This document shows, piece by piece, positions 16,373 to 24,322 of a stretch of DNA of 38,968 bases (position 1 is its first letter; every line of letters begins with the position of its first letter). Made by a program: the position numbers and the translations under genes. Source of the DNA: Pseudomonas sp. K2I15. GTDB taxonomy: Bacteria > Pseudomonadota > Gammaproteobacteria > Pseudomonadales > Pseudomonadaceae. The stretch spans positions 1 through 38,968 of the forward strand of contig NZ_NIXO01000056.1 in assembly GCF_002204795.1 (NCBI RefSeq), written 5' to 3'. Below the pieces are notes generated by a model. That model ran no database searches, had not been told where the DNA came from, and saw only the letters and a program-made list of their open reading frames with translations.

Positions 16373-17161
16373 ATGGACGAAAAGAGTAGGAAGGTCACCG
16401 CGTCGGGCGCGCCGTGTCTGTTCAAACAGTCAGTCTCGGGGGAAAGTTCTGTCCCTCTGTCTTGCGCACCGAGCGTCAGCAAGGGCGTCGTATTTGGCAG
16501 TGACGCCGCCGGTGCGATCGTCAGTTCGAACGTTCACCAGGGCGGCCTGGAGTTTGCCGTCACGAGCGGTTACGGCCCCAGGTTCGACATCCCCGGCCCG
16601 CTGATGCGCACCGTGCGCGACCCCTCGTTATCCCTGATCGCCCTCAGCGGCGTTGACCCCGAGGGGCCGGTGATGGTGGAGATCCCGCCGGTCGCCGATG
16701 CGGGTCACTTGAGAAACACACCGTCGTTGGCAGGCAGCCGCATTGGTTTTGCCAGCGAATATGTTGCCGGTGATGTTCGGGAACCGATCAAGCACAGCGC
16801 GCACTTTGCCCGGGTACTGAGCGTACTTCGCACAGCCGGTGCGGAGTTGGTGCCCGTGCAGGCCCTTGTCGCGGATAACACGCGTCATTTCACCCTCGAA
16901 TCGAGCAACGAGATCAACGACCGGGTCACGGAAAATCGGCTGGATGGTGTGATGTCCGATGCGCAAAGTGGCGCGTTTCATCAAGCATCCACCACAGGCA
17001 ACCCAAGCTTTCGCGTGCCCGCCGGCGTGGACGCCGATGGGGTTTCCAGAGTTGTCTGGTTTTATGGCGCGCATTGGGCCGGCGATCGTCTGGCTGCGTT
17101 GGTGCGCGGCTGCCAGCAGGTTTTGGGGCAGCTTGAAGTGCCTACTCCTCGGGGAGAGTGA
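16373..17161 (+). CDS. Half-length amidase homologue lacking catalytic residues (pseudo-amidase)
   Basis: A 262-residue protein equivalent to the second half of an amidase-signature enzyme. FGSDAAGAIVSSNVHQGG aligns with GVETNGSIITPAAYNGVV of the intact amidase next door, IPGPLMRTVRD with the family's later block, and GNPSFRVPAGVDADGVSR with its C-terminal GYPGISMPSGMDEQGMPT. The nucleophilic Ser of GSI is Ala here (GAI), and the N-terminal half that supplies the catalytic Lys and cis-Ser is absent. The first 35 residues have no amidase character. The frame is open from a proper GGGAG ribosome-binding site, so it looks like a maintained pseudoenzyme, but decay of a former amidase is possible. 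Confidence 0.75.
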   Translation: MDEKSRKVTASGAPCLFKQSVSGESSVPLSCAPSVSKGVVFGSDAAGAIVSSNVHQGGLEFAVTSGYGPRFDIPGPLMRTVRDPSLSLIALSGVDPEGPVMVEIPPVADAGHLRNTPSLAGSRIGFASEYVAGDVREPIKHSAHFARVLSVLRTAGAELVPVQALVADNTRHFTLESSNEINDRVTENRLDGVMSDAQSGAFHQASTTGNPSFRVPAGVDADGVSRVVWFYGAHWAGDRLAALVRGCQQVLGQLEVPTPRGE

Positions 17162-17271
17162 TCGTACGCGTCTGCAAGAGTTACCCCCGAGTCAGTGAGT
17201 GACCCGTTTCTTAGACTGAGGCTGGATATCGAACGGTATCCCAACATTCAGACGGGAAGGGGGAGCCATTT

Positions 17272-18756
17272 ATGATCGGACCAGGTTTGGGCGCGGGATG
17301 GGGGGCTGGTCTTTTCGACGCGGTGGCGAACCCGCCACAGGCCTACCGCAGTGCCGACGATTTGGCGGCGGACATGGCCAGGCCCAATGGCCCCGGTTCG
17401 GACTCGGTGGTGAGGGATTCGCTGAAACTGATCGCCAATATGGACAAGGGTTTGCAGGGCGCCAATGCGTTCATTGAAATCAACCCTGATGCTCGTGAGA
17501 AAGCCCGTGCACTCGATAAGGAACGTGCCGAAGGCCGCGTGCGCGGGCCGTTGCATGGCGTTCCGATAGCGCTCAAAGACGTCTTTGAAACCAACGACAA
17601 GATGCAGACCAGCGGTGGCTCAATGGCGCTGGTGGGCAGGCCCGCGTCCAAAAATGCCAAGGTGGTGGACAACCTGCTGAAGGCCGGCGTGGTGATTATT
17701 GGAAAAACCAACATGAGCGAGCTGTCCAACTTTCGCTCTGAGACACCGCTTGATGGCTGGAGCTCCAGGGGCGGTCAGACCCTCAACCCGCATCGGTTGG
17801 GTGGCCAGGCGGCCGGGTCGAGTACCGGCTCCGCTGTAGCGGTCGCCCAAGGGATTGTGCCGTTGGCATTGGGTGTCGAAACCAATGGCTCGATCATCAC
17901 GCCGGCGGCTTATAACGGTGTTGTTGGGTTCAAGCCGACCGAGGGATTGGTGAGCACCGAAGGGGTGATGACCAGTTCGCGCCAGGATACGGTAGGCACC
18001 TTCACCCGCAACGTGCGCGACGCGGCGCAAGCGCTGGATGCGATGACTGATACGAACCTCTATACCCAGGGGATCAAGCCTGACGCCTTGGTGGGCAAGC
18101 GCATTGGTTACACGCCGTTGCCTGAGTTGTCGGCAGAAGATACCAGCGACCCCGCCAAAAAAGCCGACAGGCAGCATTTTGAAGAGGCCATCAAGAAGCT
18201 GCAGGCCAAGGGTGCGGTGATGGTGCCTGTGGGGCGGCTGGATGAGGGCGTAACGAACGATACGTATGATGACTATGGCCGTGCGCTGTACGCGGATGTA
18301 AAGCATCAGCTTGAAGCGTACCTGGCCGGTCGGGAAGGCTTGCCGGTGAAATCGCTGTCTGAGCTGATCGACTTCAACGAGCGTCACAATGGCCCGGGTG
18401 TACCCGATCAAGCGCTGCTCACCATGATCAGCGAGCTGAGCGTCAGTGATGATGAGCGCAACGAGTTGTGGGCCGCTATCGGGCCGATTTTCAAAAACAC
18501 CATCGATAAGCCGCTGACCGACTACAAGCTCGATGCCATGGTGTCCAACTTTCTCTCGGACAGTTATTACTATTCGGCGGCAGCGGGCTACCCCGGCATT
18601 TCCATGCCATCGGGCATGGACGAGCAAGGCATGCCAACGGCTGTTCACTTCTATGGTGCGAATTTGAGCGAAGCCACGTTGCTCTCGATCGCCTACGGGT
18701 ATGAGCAGGCTTCCCATGCAATCAGGAAGCCTGCGTTTACACCCGGCCAGGGCTAA
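17272..18756 (+). CDS. Amidase-signature family amidase
   Basis: A 494-residue amidase with the full catalytic set: Lys near residue 102 (HGVPIALKDVF), cis-Ser near 183 (GGQAAGSSTGSAVAVAQG) and nucleophile Ser near 207 (GVETNGSIITPAAYNGVVGF), followed by KPTEGLVSTEGVM. The C-terminal GYPGISMPSGMDEQGMPTAV closes the fold. It hydrolyses a C-N amide bond to acid and amine; the substrate is not evident. No export signal is clear, although the first 20 residues are Gly-rich and mildly hydrophobic. A strong GGGGGAG ribosome-binding site precedes ATG 17272. It lies 110 bp after the pseudo-amidase on the same strand, so the two may be co-transcribed. Confidence 0.92.
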   Translation: MIGPGLGAGWGAGLFDAVANPPQAYRSADDLAADMARPNGPGSDSVVRDSLKLIANMDKGLQGANAFIEINPDAREKARALDKERAEGRVRGPLHGVPIALKDVFETNDKMQTSGGSMALVGRPASKNAKVVDNLLKAGVVIIGKTNMSELSNFRSETPLDGWSSRGGQTLNPHRLGGQAAGSSTGSAVAVAQGIVPLALGVETNGSIITPAAYNGVVGFKPTEGLVSTEGVMTSSRQDTVGTFTRNVRDAAQALDAMTDTNLYTQGIKPDALVGKRIGYTPLPELSAEDTSDPAKKADRQHFEEAIKKLQAKGAVMVPVGRLDEGVTNDTYDDYGRALYADVKHQLEAYLAGREGLPVKSLSELIDFNERHNGPGVPDQALLTMISELSVSDDERNELWAAIGPIFKNTIDKPLTDYKLDAMVSNFLSDSYYYSAAAGYPGISMPSGMDEQGMPTAVHFYGANLSEATLLSIAYGYEQASHAIRKPAFTPGQG

Positions 18757-18762
18757 TCCGGG

Positions 18763-19557
18763 TTACTTCAACCCATAGCGAGCGGCAGGTTCACGGCGCG
18801 ACAGGTTCGGGCCCAGTGCCAGCCGCGCGTTTTCGTAGGTGTCCCAATCTGTGCCGTCCGGCAGGGACGGGATCGTCACGGCTTCACCTTGGGCAAGGCC
18901 TGCCAAGGCGGCGTCTACCAGGTTCTCCGTGGTCATCACCATGGTTTCCGGCAGGTTGTTCACCGGCAGGCCGGCGATGTCCCAGAACTCCGTGGCAGTC
19001 GCGCCCGGCAGTACCACTTGGACCACCACGCCCTTGTCGCTCAGCTCATGTTGCAACGATTCGCTGAAAGCCTGCACGAAGGCCTTGGTGCCGCCATATA
19101 CGCCGTTCAACACTTTGGGGGCGAGGGCGACAATCGAGCCAATGTTGATAATCGTGCCCCGGCCCTGGCCCACAAAATTGGTCGCTGCGGCCTTGGCCAG
19201 GCGGGTCAGCGCCAATACGTTGAGCAGAATCATCGCGTCCATTTTGTCGTCGTCCGACTCCAGCAACGAAGCCGTGGCGCCCACACCGGCGTTGTTGACC
19301 AGCAGGCTGATACGGCTGTCTTCATGCACGACCTTGGCGATACGGGCCAGGTCGGCTGGCAGATTCAGATCGGCGGCAATTACTTCAACGTTACGCTGGG
19401 TGCTGGCCTTCAAGCGTGTTGCCAGTTGCTCCAGACGTTGCTGGTTGCGGGCCACCAGAATCAAGTCGTAGCCGGCGTGGGCCAGGCGGTCGGCATACAC
19501 CGCGCCTATTCCTGATGAAGCACCGGTAATCAGGGCATAACCTTTGTGTTGCGACAT
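18763..19557 (-). CDS. Short-chain dehydrogenase/reductase (SDR)
   Basis: A 264-residue classical SDR. The cofactor site is ALITGASSGIGAVYADRLA (TGxxxGIG), NNAGVGA supplies the NNAG block, INIGSIVALAPKVLNGVYGG contains the catalytic Ser, and YGGTK gives the YxxxK pair. LPGATATEFWD follows. An Arg after the beta-2 strand (VARNQQRLEQL) suggests NADP(H). The substrate is unknown. GGAG precedes ATG 19557. It is divergent from the GlxA-type regulator across 115 bp, so that regulator probably controls it. Confidence 0.92.
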   Translation of the reverse strand: MSQHKGYALITGASSGIGAVYADRLAHAGYDLILVARNQQRLEQLATRLKASTQRNVEVIAADLNLPADLARIAKVVHEDSRISLLVNNAGVGATASLLESDDDKMDAMILLNVLALTRLAKAAATNFVGQGRGTIINIGSIVALAPKVLNGVYGGTKAFVQAFSESLQHELSDKGVVVQVVLPGATATEFWDIAGLPVNNLPETMVMTTENLVDAALAGLAQGEAVTIPSLPDGTDWDTYENARLALGPNLSRREPAARYGLK

Positions 19558-19672
19558 GGCAGTTGCTCCAAATGGCCGGGGAGAGGATCGGCCTTGTTGG
19601 AACCAAGATTATGGGTGTAATGTTGTGGCCGCAATGTCATATATCCCTCTTTTAGAGACATGAGGTTTGGCC

Positions 19673-20611
19673 ATGGTGTCCGTCGGTATTGTGCTGTTTC
19701 CCGGTTTTCAGGTGCTCAGCCTGTCCACCAGCAGCGTGTTCGAATTTGCCAACTTCGTGGTGGGGCGGCCATTCTATCGCGTGGACTTGCTGTCGGAGCA
19801 CGGCGGGCCGATTAAAAGCTCCATGGGCTTTGCCATTGATAGCCTGGCATTTGGGCAGCAAGCCTACGACACGATCGTGGTGCTGGGAGACAACGAATTA
19901 CTGGAGCCCACACCCGGCATGGTGGCCTATTTGCAGGAATCATTGACGGCATCGCGCCGAGTCACGTCGGCCTGTACCGGTTCGTTCCACCTGGCCGCAG
20001 CCGGGCTGTTGGAAGGGCGCAAGGCAACCACCCACTGGTACCACGCCATGACGTTTCGCCAGCGCTACCCTAACGTGAAGCTGGAGGAAGACCGGATCTT
20101 CACCGTCGATGGCCCCCTGTGGACGTCCGCCGGGATGACCGCCTGCATCGATCTGGCCCTGGCCCTGGTAGAACACGACCTGGGCGTGGAAGTGGCCCGC
20201 GACGTGGCGAAGAAACTGGTGGTCTACCATCGCCGTGCCGGTGGTCAGTCGCAGTTTTCTGCGCTGCTGGAACTGGACCCCAAATCCGATCGTGTACAAA
20301 CCGCCCTGGCCTGGGCCAAAGGTCACTTGCGTGAGGACCTTTCGGTAGAGCAACTGGCCGAAGCGGCACACCTCAGCCCGCGTCAGTTCAGCAGACTGTT
20401 TCGCGCCGAAACCGGCCAGTCGCCGGCCAAGGCGGTCGAACACCTGCGCATTGAAGCGGCGCGCCTGATGCTCGAATCCGGTAGCCATTCCATCGACGTT
20501 GTCGCGCGGGAGACGGGCTTCGGTGATCCGGAGCGTATGCGTCGGGCCTTTCTGCGGGCGTTTGGCCAGCCGCCACAAATGATCCGCCGGGCGTTGCAGT
20601 TGCAGGCGTGA
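19673..20611 (+). CDS. GlxA-family regulator (DJ-1/PfpI domain plus AraC HTH)
   Basis: Read from ATG 19673 (GAGG seven bases before), this is a 312-residue regulator. A DJ-1/PfpI-like domain covers about residues 1-180 (VGIVLFPGFQVLSLSTSSVF; nucleophile-elbow region VTSACTGSFHLAAAGLLEGR with Cys retained). The AraC-type DNA-binding domain covers about 215-312 (EQLAEAAHLSPRQFSRLFRA and VARETGFGDPERMRRAFLRA). Such proteins sense small metabolites and usually control a divergent dehydrogenase, which fits the SDR at 18763-19557. TTG 19667 is an alternative start but has poorer spacing. Confidence 0.9.
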   Translation: MVSVGIVLFPGFQVLSLSTSSVFEFANFVVGRPFYRVDLLSEHGGPIKSSMGFAIDSLAFGQQAYDTIVVLGDNELLEPTPGMVAYLQESLTASRRVTSACTGSFHLAAAGLLEGRKATTHWYHAMTFRQRYPNVKLEEDRIFTVDGPLWTSAGMTACIDLALALVEHDLGVEVARDVAKKLVVYHRRAGGQSQFSALLELDPKSDRVQTALAWAKGHLREDLSVEQLAEAAHLSPRQFSRLFRAETGQSPAKAVEHLRIEAARLMLESGSHSIDVVARETGFGDPERMRRAFLRAFGQPPQMIRRALQLQA

Positions 20612-20627
20612 ATGTATGGCCTGGACG

Positions 20628-21008
20628 CTACGCACCATTGGGCTGAGGTGTTGCTGGATCAATTGATGCCGCCGTTGAATCCAGAAATCTGGAGATGATT
20701 CCTTTAGGGGTGGGTTGTGCTGTGGCGCTGGCGCGACCCCGCACACTCATCCCCCACCCCGGCGCAAACCCCGGGAAAAACACCAACCCTTCAGCCTCCA
20801 GACGAAACGCCACACTCAGGCGGACTTCATCGTCCACATCACCATGGCTCTCAAAACGTTGAAGGGCGTCCACTTCCACATCGGCTTCCCGGGCCAGGTC
20901 TTCCCGGCTCCAGCCCAGCATCAGGCGGGCCTGGACACTGTGGCGTGGGGTGAATTGATGAAGGACGATCTGCTGTTCTACGATGCTGCTCATTGCCAGA
21001 GAGGACAT
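20628..21008 (-). CDS. Small XRE-like helix-turn-helix protein under a LexA box
   Basis: A 126-residue protein from ATG 21008 (GGAG ribosome-binding site). The centre is a helix-turn-helix of Cro/C1 type: ARLMLGWSREDLAREADVEV then DALQRFESHG (about residues 27-57). LSVAFRLEAEGLVFFPGFAP follows, a tail common in XRE proteins that lack a peptidase or cupin domain. The C-terminal 40 residues look disordered. A near-consensus LexA operator lies 38-57 bp upstream, so SOS induction is likely. It may repress a prophage-like or DNA-damage function, but no target is visible beside it. Confidence 0.75.
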   Translation of the reverse strand: MSSLAMSSIVEQQIVLHQFTPRHSVQARLMLGWSREDLAREADVEVDALQRFESHGDVDDEVRLSVAFRLEAEGLVFFPGFAPGWGMSVRGRASATAQPTPKGIISRFLDSTAASIDPATPQPNGA

Positions 21009-21045
21009 GGGGGTTTCTCCAGGTTCGACGGGGGAGGGCAAACTA

Positions 21046-21065
21046 TACTGTGTTTTTGTACAGTT
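21046..21065 (-). promoter_or_regulatory. LexA (SOS) box
   Basis: TACTGTGTTTTTGTACAGTT has the invariant CTG-N10-CAG core (21048-21063) with the flanking TA…GT(T) and the A/T-rich centre of LexA operators. It overlaps a TATAGT-like -10 hexamer read on the minus strand (about 21042-21047), the usual blocking position, upstream of the HTH gene starting at 21008. Confidence 0.8.
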
Positions 21066-21113
21066 GTTTTGACCGCTCATCAACTGGATTTTTTCGATAG
21101 CGTTGCCGCCGCT

Positions 21114-22067
21114 CTATTTCGCCTCTTCCAACCCCGGCGCCTCGCGAATAATCAGGTGGTCCAGGTTCTCGATATTGGCACTGAACACCGCGAACGTCTG
21201 TTCGGGGTTTTTCTTGCTCGGCACCTGTTTCAGCGCAGGCGTTACCCCGTAGAAGAAGCAATACAGCGCCCGCTGACTGTCCACCGCCGCCTTGATCTGC
21301 TCCAGGAACGCCTTGCGCTTGCGGTAGTTCTCGATCAGTTTTTTGCTCAGGTAAACGTTGACCGAGTAGGGCTTCTTGTCGAGCCAGGCCTTCTTTTCGA
21401 AGTCGATGCGAAAGCTGCTGGTGTAGTCCTTGATTTCCTTGATCTTGCCCCAGTAGATCAGGCCTTTGTTGTCTTGCAGGTATTCGATCTTCTTGAAAAA
21501 CGTCCAATAGGTCGCGGTGTGCTCGCCGATCTTCAAGGGCATGCTTTTAAGCTTTTCCTTGTCGTCGATATTGGACACATAGCACTCCACCGGGTGGGCG
21601 AAGACGCTGGTCTTGTCCGGTGTGGTGTCGCTTGAGCTGTGAGACAAGTCGCTGCCGGTTGCCGGCGTTTTCGGTGGTTCTTGTGGGGCGCCACCCTCGG
21701 CGCCGATGATCGGTGTTTTGCGTTCGTACTGGCGTCGCGTGAGGACAAATTCCGACGGGAAACTATCTTCCGGCCCATCCTCAGCTTCACCTTTTCCGGC
21801 ATGGCGGCTGGCGTAACGGCAACCGTCGATATGCCGGGTGCTGGGGATGTTCTTGAAGTGGGGCGTGCGCAGGTAATTGACGTTTTTCGCGTTGAACGTG
21901 CCCAGCACATTACCCGCCGCAAACGCCGCCCGGCATTCGTCGTTGGGGCACAGGAAACTGTCCTTGTCCGAATCGAAGGCGGCGGTTTCGTCGAAATTCA
22001 GGTCGCGCACGTCATAAATCGACAGCTTGTCGTTGAGACTCAGGCTGTAGGCCGTGTCGAATTTCAT
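21114..22067 (-). CDS. Uncharacterised protein with N-terminal zinc-ribbon-like motif
   Basis: A 317-residue soluble protein that I do not recognise as a named family. Near the N-terminus, Cys40-x4-Cys45 (FLCPNDECRAAF), then HF at about 70-71, His79 and Cys83 (TRHIDGCRYA), resemble the Cx2-4C…HF…HxxxC module found at the start of CoiA-like and some nuclease-associated proteins. Residues about 95-160 are low complexity and Pro/Ser/Thr-rich, probably a linker. The C-terminal half (HTATYWTFFKKIEYLQDNKG … EKKAWLDKKPYSVNVYLSKK) is mixed alpha/beta. A 28-bp inverted repeat lies just upstream. It precedes the SOS-controlled HTH gene on the same strand. Confidence 0.65.
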   Translation of the reverse strand: MKFDTAYSLSLNDKLSIYDVRDLNFDETAAFDSDKDSFLCPNDECRAAFAAGNVLGTFNAKNVNYLRTPHFKNIPSTRHIDGCRYASRHAGKGEAEDGPEDSFPSEFVLTRRQYERKTPIIGAEGGAPQEPPKTPATGSDLSHSSSDTTPDKTSVFAHPVECYVSNIDDKEKLKSMPLKIGEHTATYWTFFKKIEYLQDNKGLIYWGKIKEIKDYTSSFRIDFEKKAWLDKKPYSVNVYLSKKLIENYRKRKAFLEQIKAAVDSQRALYCFFYGVTPALKQVPSKKNPEQTFAVFSANIENLDHLIIREAPGLEEAK

Positions 22068-22083
22068 GGGCTCGGGTCCGTGA

Positions 22084-22111
22084 GATATTTCGCTATTAAT
22101 AGCGGGATATC
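22084..22111. promoter_or_regulatory. Palindromic operator-like site
   Basis: CGCTATTAATAGCG (22091-22104) is a perfect 14-bp palindrome, and GATAT/ATATC arms extend it to 28 bp with two mismatched bases each side. It lies 17-44 bp before the start of the zinc-ribbon gene and just after the MFS stop, so it is placed as an operator or promoter element of the former. Confidence 0.55.
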
Positions 22112-22130
22112 GCGCAAATATCAGTAGAAA

Positions 22131-23300
22131 TTACGCACGGACCACCACACGCCGGCCACTCAAGAAACACAAGGTGCCGCCCACCGCCGTCAGCCCGCTG
22201 AGTACATAGAACATCGAGGCGGGCGATGCATTGATCAGCAGATAGCCGCAGATCACCGGGCTCAATGCCCCGCCAAATGCCGCCAGGTTCTGCGCACCGT
22301 AATAGCTGCCGCGCAGGGCGTCGGGGGCGATGGTGTCGATAAACAGGAATTCGGACGGGTAGATGATCATCTCCCCGAGGGTGAACACAAACATCGCGAC
22401 ACACCACGACACCAGGCCGTCCGCCATGCTGAAGCCGATCAGCCCGGCGATAAACAGCGAGGTGCCGAGCACGATCCAGTAGCGCAACTGTTCACGCTTG
22501 AGGAATCGGCCGATCTGGTACTGCATCAAAATCACCGTGATGGCATTGCAAGCCAGCACAGCGGAGAGAATTTTCAGCGCGTTCTCCGGCTTGTAGGCCA
22601 CCAGCAGAAACTGCGACAGATACAGGGTGTAGCGCCCGTGGACAATGGTGCTCAACAGGCTGCCGCTGGTAAACAGGATCAAGGTGCGATCGCTGCGCAA
22701 CGTCCTCAGGGTGCTGAGAAAACTTAAGGGTTTGTTGCTGTCGTCGCGCTGGGTCGGCGGGATGCCGATCATCAGGAACAGGCTGCCAAAGGCAATCGCG
22801 CTGGCGATCAGGAACGGTGCCAGCGGCATCTGGCCGGCAATCACCACGCCGAGCATCGGGCCGGTGGCATAGCCGACATTGGTCAGGGTGTAGCGCAGGG
22901 AAAACACCTTGGCACGCTGGCCCACCGGCAGGTTCTCGCTGATGATCGCCTTGGAGCCGATCAGGAACAGCGCCGAAGCAGCTTCGGTGATCACCAGGGT
23001 CAGGGTGGTCAGGTACAGGTTGCTGGCAAAGGTCAGCAACAAAAAACCGATGGAGCTGGAGAGCATCGCCAGGATCAGCAGCTTGCGCTTTTCCAGCCGG
23101 TCGATGATGTAGCCGCCGTAGAGGCCCAGCAGGGTGGCGATGAATACGGCGATGCCCATCAGCAAGCCGATGTCTTGCTGGTTGAGGCCCAGGCGGGTGC
23201 TTAGCAATAGGGCGAGCAATGGGCTGGTCATGGCGCGGCTGACGACGATGGTCACCGAGCAGATCATCAGACGGCGGATTACCAGGGAGTACGTGGCCAC
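22131..23300 (-). CDS. MFS transporter (MdtH-like exporter)
   Basis: A 389-residue major facilitator with about 12 hydrophobic segments. The loop 2-3 motif is GGYIIDRLEKRKLLILAML, close to GxxxDRxGRR, and GYATGPMLGVVIAG resembles the antiporter motif C region. The start is GTG 23300, with AAGGAC about 11 bp upstream; the next internal Met is inside helix 1. The closest look is to MdtH/YfcJ-type drug or metabolite exporters; the substrate is unknown. It follows the amino-acid ABC operon but is separated from it by a REPIN, so co-transcription is uncertain. Confidence 0.88.
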   Translation of the reverse strand: MATYSLVIRRLMICSVTIVVSRAMTSPLLALLLSTRLGLNQQDIGLLMGIAVFIATLLGLYGGYIIDRLEKRKLLILAMLSSSIGFLLLTFASNLYLTTLTLVITEAASALFLIGSKAIISENLPVGQRAKVFSLRYTLTNVGYATGPMLGVVIAGQMPLAPFLIASAIAFGSLFLMIGIPPTQRDDSNKPLSFLSTLRTLRSDRTLILFTSGSLLSTIVHGRYTLYLSQFLLVAYKPENALKILSAVLACNAITVILMQYQIGRFLKREQLRYWIVLGTSLFIAGLIGFSMADGLVSWCVAMFVFTLGEMIIYPSEFLFIDTIAPDALRGSYYGAQNLAAFGGALSPVICGYLLINASPASMFYVLSGLTAVGGTLCFLSGRRVVVRA

Positions 23301-23370
23301 GGTGGGGCGATGTCCTTGTCATAAATGCGTAGTCAAGCCGAGCATTGTTCTACAAATCAATGAAGATCAA

Positions 23371-23462
23371 ATGTGGGAGCTGGCTTGCCTGCGATGGCGG
23401 TGGGTCAGCTTGTATATTCGTCGCCTGACTCACCGCCATCGCGGGCAAGCCCGGCTCCCACA
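23371..23462. repeat. REPIN-type inverted repeat, GTGGGAGCTGGCTTGCCTGCGAT variant
   Basis: ATGTGGGAGCTGGCTTGCCT on the left pairs with a right arm ending in GCCCGGCTCCCACAG at 23462, and CGCCATCGCGGGC answers GCCTGCGATGGCG. It lies between the MFS gene and the ABC transporter operon. Confidence 0.85.
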
Positions 23463-23475
23463 GGGTTACGCGGTG

Positions 23476-24297
23476 TTACTGGCCGGCATTGATGCTGATT
23501 TTTTCCACCGCACCCTGCTCCAGATCCCACTTCTTCAGAATCTTGCCGTACGTCCCGTCATCAATCATGCCCTGCAACGCTTCGCTGATGGCCGTGACCA
23601 ACTCGGTATTGCTCTTCTCAATCCCAAGCCCCGTGAACTGCTTGGAAATCGCCAGGCCCACTGGCTTGTACTTACCCTTGTCCAGCGACATCAAGTAAGG
23701 AATGGTTTCACTGCCCTGCATCGCCGCATCCAGGCGGTTCTGCTGCAACTGCGCCCGCGCATCCGCCGAGCCCTCAGTGCCAATCACCACGATGGCTGGC
23801 TTACCGGCTTTTTCGCAGTTTTCCTTGCTCCACGCAGCAATTTCCGACGGCCATGTAGTACGTCGGCTGGTGCCGACTTTATTACCGCACAGGTCAGTCA
23901 ATTCCTTGAGGTCTTCACGCTTGGCCAGGGTGTACAACTGCGGGCCGCTGGTGAAGTAATCGATAAACGTCACCGACTTCTGGCGTTCGGCCGTGTCGCT
24001 CATGCCCGACAGCACAATGTCCACGCGCTTGGTGGTCAGGCCGCTGAGCATCTGTTCGAAGCCGGTTTCCTGCCACTTGATCTTCACACCCAGGCGCTCG
24101 GCCAGGGCATTGCCCAGGTCAAAGTCCAGGCCGGTGAGTGTGTTGGTGGCGGTGTCTTTGAAATCCATCGGCGGGTAGTTCGGCACGATGGCCGCGCTGA
24201 TCTCACCCTTGTCCTTGATCGCTGCCGGCAATGCCGCCAAAACCGAAGTGGAGGCCATCAGGCCTACGAGCAAACTTGGAAGAAACAGATTTTTCAT
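23476..24297 (-). CDS. Polar amino-acid ABC transporter, periplasmic substrate-binding protein
   Basis: A 273-residue SBP with signal peptide MKNLFLPSLLVGLMASTSVL-AA. IVPNYPPMDFKDTATNTLTG then DFDLGNALAERLGVKIKWQE and DIVLSGMSDTAERQKSVTFI are the SBP_bac_3 (family 3) blocks. YDPP-type aromatic and Asp/Arg positions point to an amino acid or similar alpha-amino carboxylate ligand. It is the last gene of the lyase-permease-ATPase-SBP operon, 25 bp after the ATPase gene. Confidence 0.92.
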   Translation of the reverse strand: MKNLFLPSLLVGLMASTSVLAALPAAIKDKGEISAAIVPNYPPMDFKDTATNTLTGLDFDLGNALAERLGVKIKWQETGFEQMLSGLTTKRVDIVLSGMSDTAERQKSVTFIDYFTSGPQLYTLAKREDLKELTDLCGNKVGTSRRTTWPSEIAAWSKENCEKAGKPAIVVIGTEGSADARAQLQQNRLDAAMQGSETIPYLMSLDKGKYKPVGLAISKQFTGLGIEKSNTELVTAISEALQGMIDDGTYGKILKKWDLEQGAVEKISINAGQ

Positions 24298-24322
24298 GGG
24301 GGCGTTCTCGTTAGTTTTTTAG

